From Tyzzerella sp. (GTDB lineage Bacteria; Bacillota; Clostridia; Lachnospirales; Lachnospiraceae), in contig JAFTWA010000050.1 of assembly GCA_017465565.1 (NCBI GenBank), forward strand, positions 1-64,000: a stretch of 64,000 nucleotides of DNA. Reading direction: 5' to 3'. The notes beneath the pieces are model-generated. The model was not told where the DNA came from, searched no databases, and saw only the letters and a program-made list of their open reading frames with translations. A program made the translations under genes and the position numbers. How positions within the stretch are numbered: position 1 is the stretch's first letter; each line of letters starts with the position of its first letter. Below are positions 63,560 through 64,000 of this stretch, piece after piece.

Positions 63560-64000
63560 ATGGAACTTATTAAGGATTTACCAGAGGTGTTTGAGGAGTT
63601 TGCAGAACAAAGACAAAACTCATTTTTGAATGTGAAAAAATTAAAAGAACAGGGTATACCTGTAGTTGGAGTATATTGTACATATTTTCCACAAGAGATT
63701 GCTATGGCTATGGGTGCGGCAACGATTGGACTTTGTTCTACATCTGATGAAACAATTCCAGATGCTGAAAAGGATTTGCCAAAGAACTTATGCCCTCTGA
63801 TTAAATCAAGTTACGGATTTGCAAAGACAGATAAATGTCCGTTCTTCTATTTCTCAGATGTTGTGGTAGGTGAAACAACATGCGACGGAAAGAAGAAAAT
63901 GTATGAATATATGGCAGAATTTAAGCCAGTACACATCATGGAACTTCCGAATTCACAATCTCCAGAAGCATTAGAATTATGGAAAAAAGAAATTATCAAA
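63560..64000 (+). CDS. 2-hydroxyacyl-CoA dehydratase family/double-cubane cluster protein (partial)
   Basis: The first 147 residues only; the gene leaves the window. GVYCTYFPQEIAMAMGAATI, LCPLIKSSYGF, DKCPFFYFSDVVVGETTCDG carry the Cys ligands of this family. With the preceding activase and no CoA-transferase gene it fits the YjiM/DCCP branch, whose physiological substrate is mostly unknown. Start at 63560 has AAGGAGG upstream. Confidence 0.88.
   Translation, partial: MELIKDLPEVFEEFAEQRQNSFLNVKKLKEQGIPVVGVYCTYFPQEIAMAMGAATIGLCSTSDETIPDAEKDLPKNLCPLIKSSYGFAKTDKCPFFYFSDVVVGETTCDGKKKMYEYMAEFKPVHIMELPNSQSPEALELWKKEIIK

Overview
The window looks like chromosome from a strictly anaerobic gut Firmicute, most likely a Lachnospiraceae relative (Blautia/Dorea/Roseburia-like). 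The support is AT-rich DNA with AGGAGG ribosome binding sites, strong TTGACA/TATAAT promoters, oxygen-sensitive iron-sulfur enzymes (AsrABC, a 2-hydroxyacyl-CoA dehydratase-type activase) and small hypothetical proteins typical of that family. All functional names come from reading motifs; no database search was possible.

Positions 1-12.4 kb hold a compact mobile element of about 12.2 kb. It has a tyrosine integrase, a divergent CI/Cro-type immunity switch, a RepA-like AAA ATPase with iteron-like repeats, many very small proteins, a PH-domain protein, a PemK/MazF-like protein, a DUF4417-like protein behind an attenuator-like leader, a cold-shock protein, a sigma-70-family factor and a tRNA-like gene with CAU anticodon. 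No capsid, portal or terminase gene is visible, so it resembles a satellite, plasmid-like or remnant element rather than a complete phage. A 15-bp direct repeat (208-222 and 12431-12445) is a candidate attL/attR. From 12.4 to 16.5 kb follow an Rnl5-type RNA ligase, a broken rhuM pseudogene and an RsgI-like lipoprotein.

Positions 16.7-28.4 kb form the least familiar locus: one co-directional run of HTH protein, FHA protein, two membrane-anchored Ser/Thr kinases, a zinc-ribbon protein, a lipoprotein, a GrpE-like protein, a truncated Hsp70, a small membrane protein and a membrane protein whose N-terminus looks like a degenerate J domain. It reads as a dedicated phospho-signalling plus chaperone module and is my best candidate for an undescribed system.

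Positions 28.4-40.4 kb are carbohydrate and housekeeping genes: AraC regulator, GH2 glycosidase and GPH symporter; SdpR/SdpI-like pair with an ABC exporter; AraC regulator and GH51 arabinofuranosidase; an Rpn-family nuclease; a PH-domain protein. Positions 40.6-53.3 kb are Maf, a FecCD-type ABC importer, anaerobic sulfite reductase asrABC, a NapA/NasA-type molybdoenzyme with a four-cluster ferredoxin and an FAD oxidoreductase, a TDT-family channel, MobA, then a putative Moco riboswitch controlling an ECF S-component-like protein and a small anchored protein with a molybdopterin-oxidoreductase-like fold. Together they suggest respiration or assimilation of sulfite and nitrate/nitrite, with cofactor supply.

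Positions 53.3-64 kb contain CbiK and an rRNA methyltransferase on the minus strand, then a selenium operon: YedF, SelD (itself a selenoprotein with an in-frame UGA), SelA, SelB, a LysR regulator, a cysteine desulfurase and a DUF3343 Se/S carrier. These are followed by an ATP-dependent activase and the start of its 2-hydroxyacyl-CoA dehydratase/double-cubane partner, which runs off the window.
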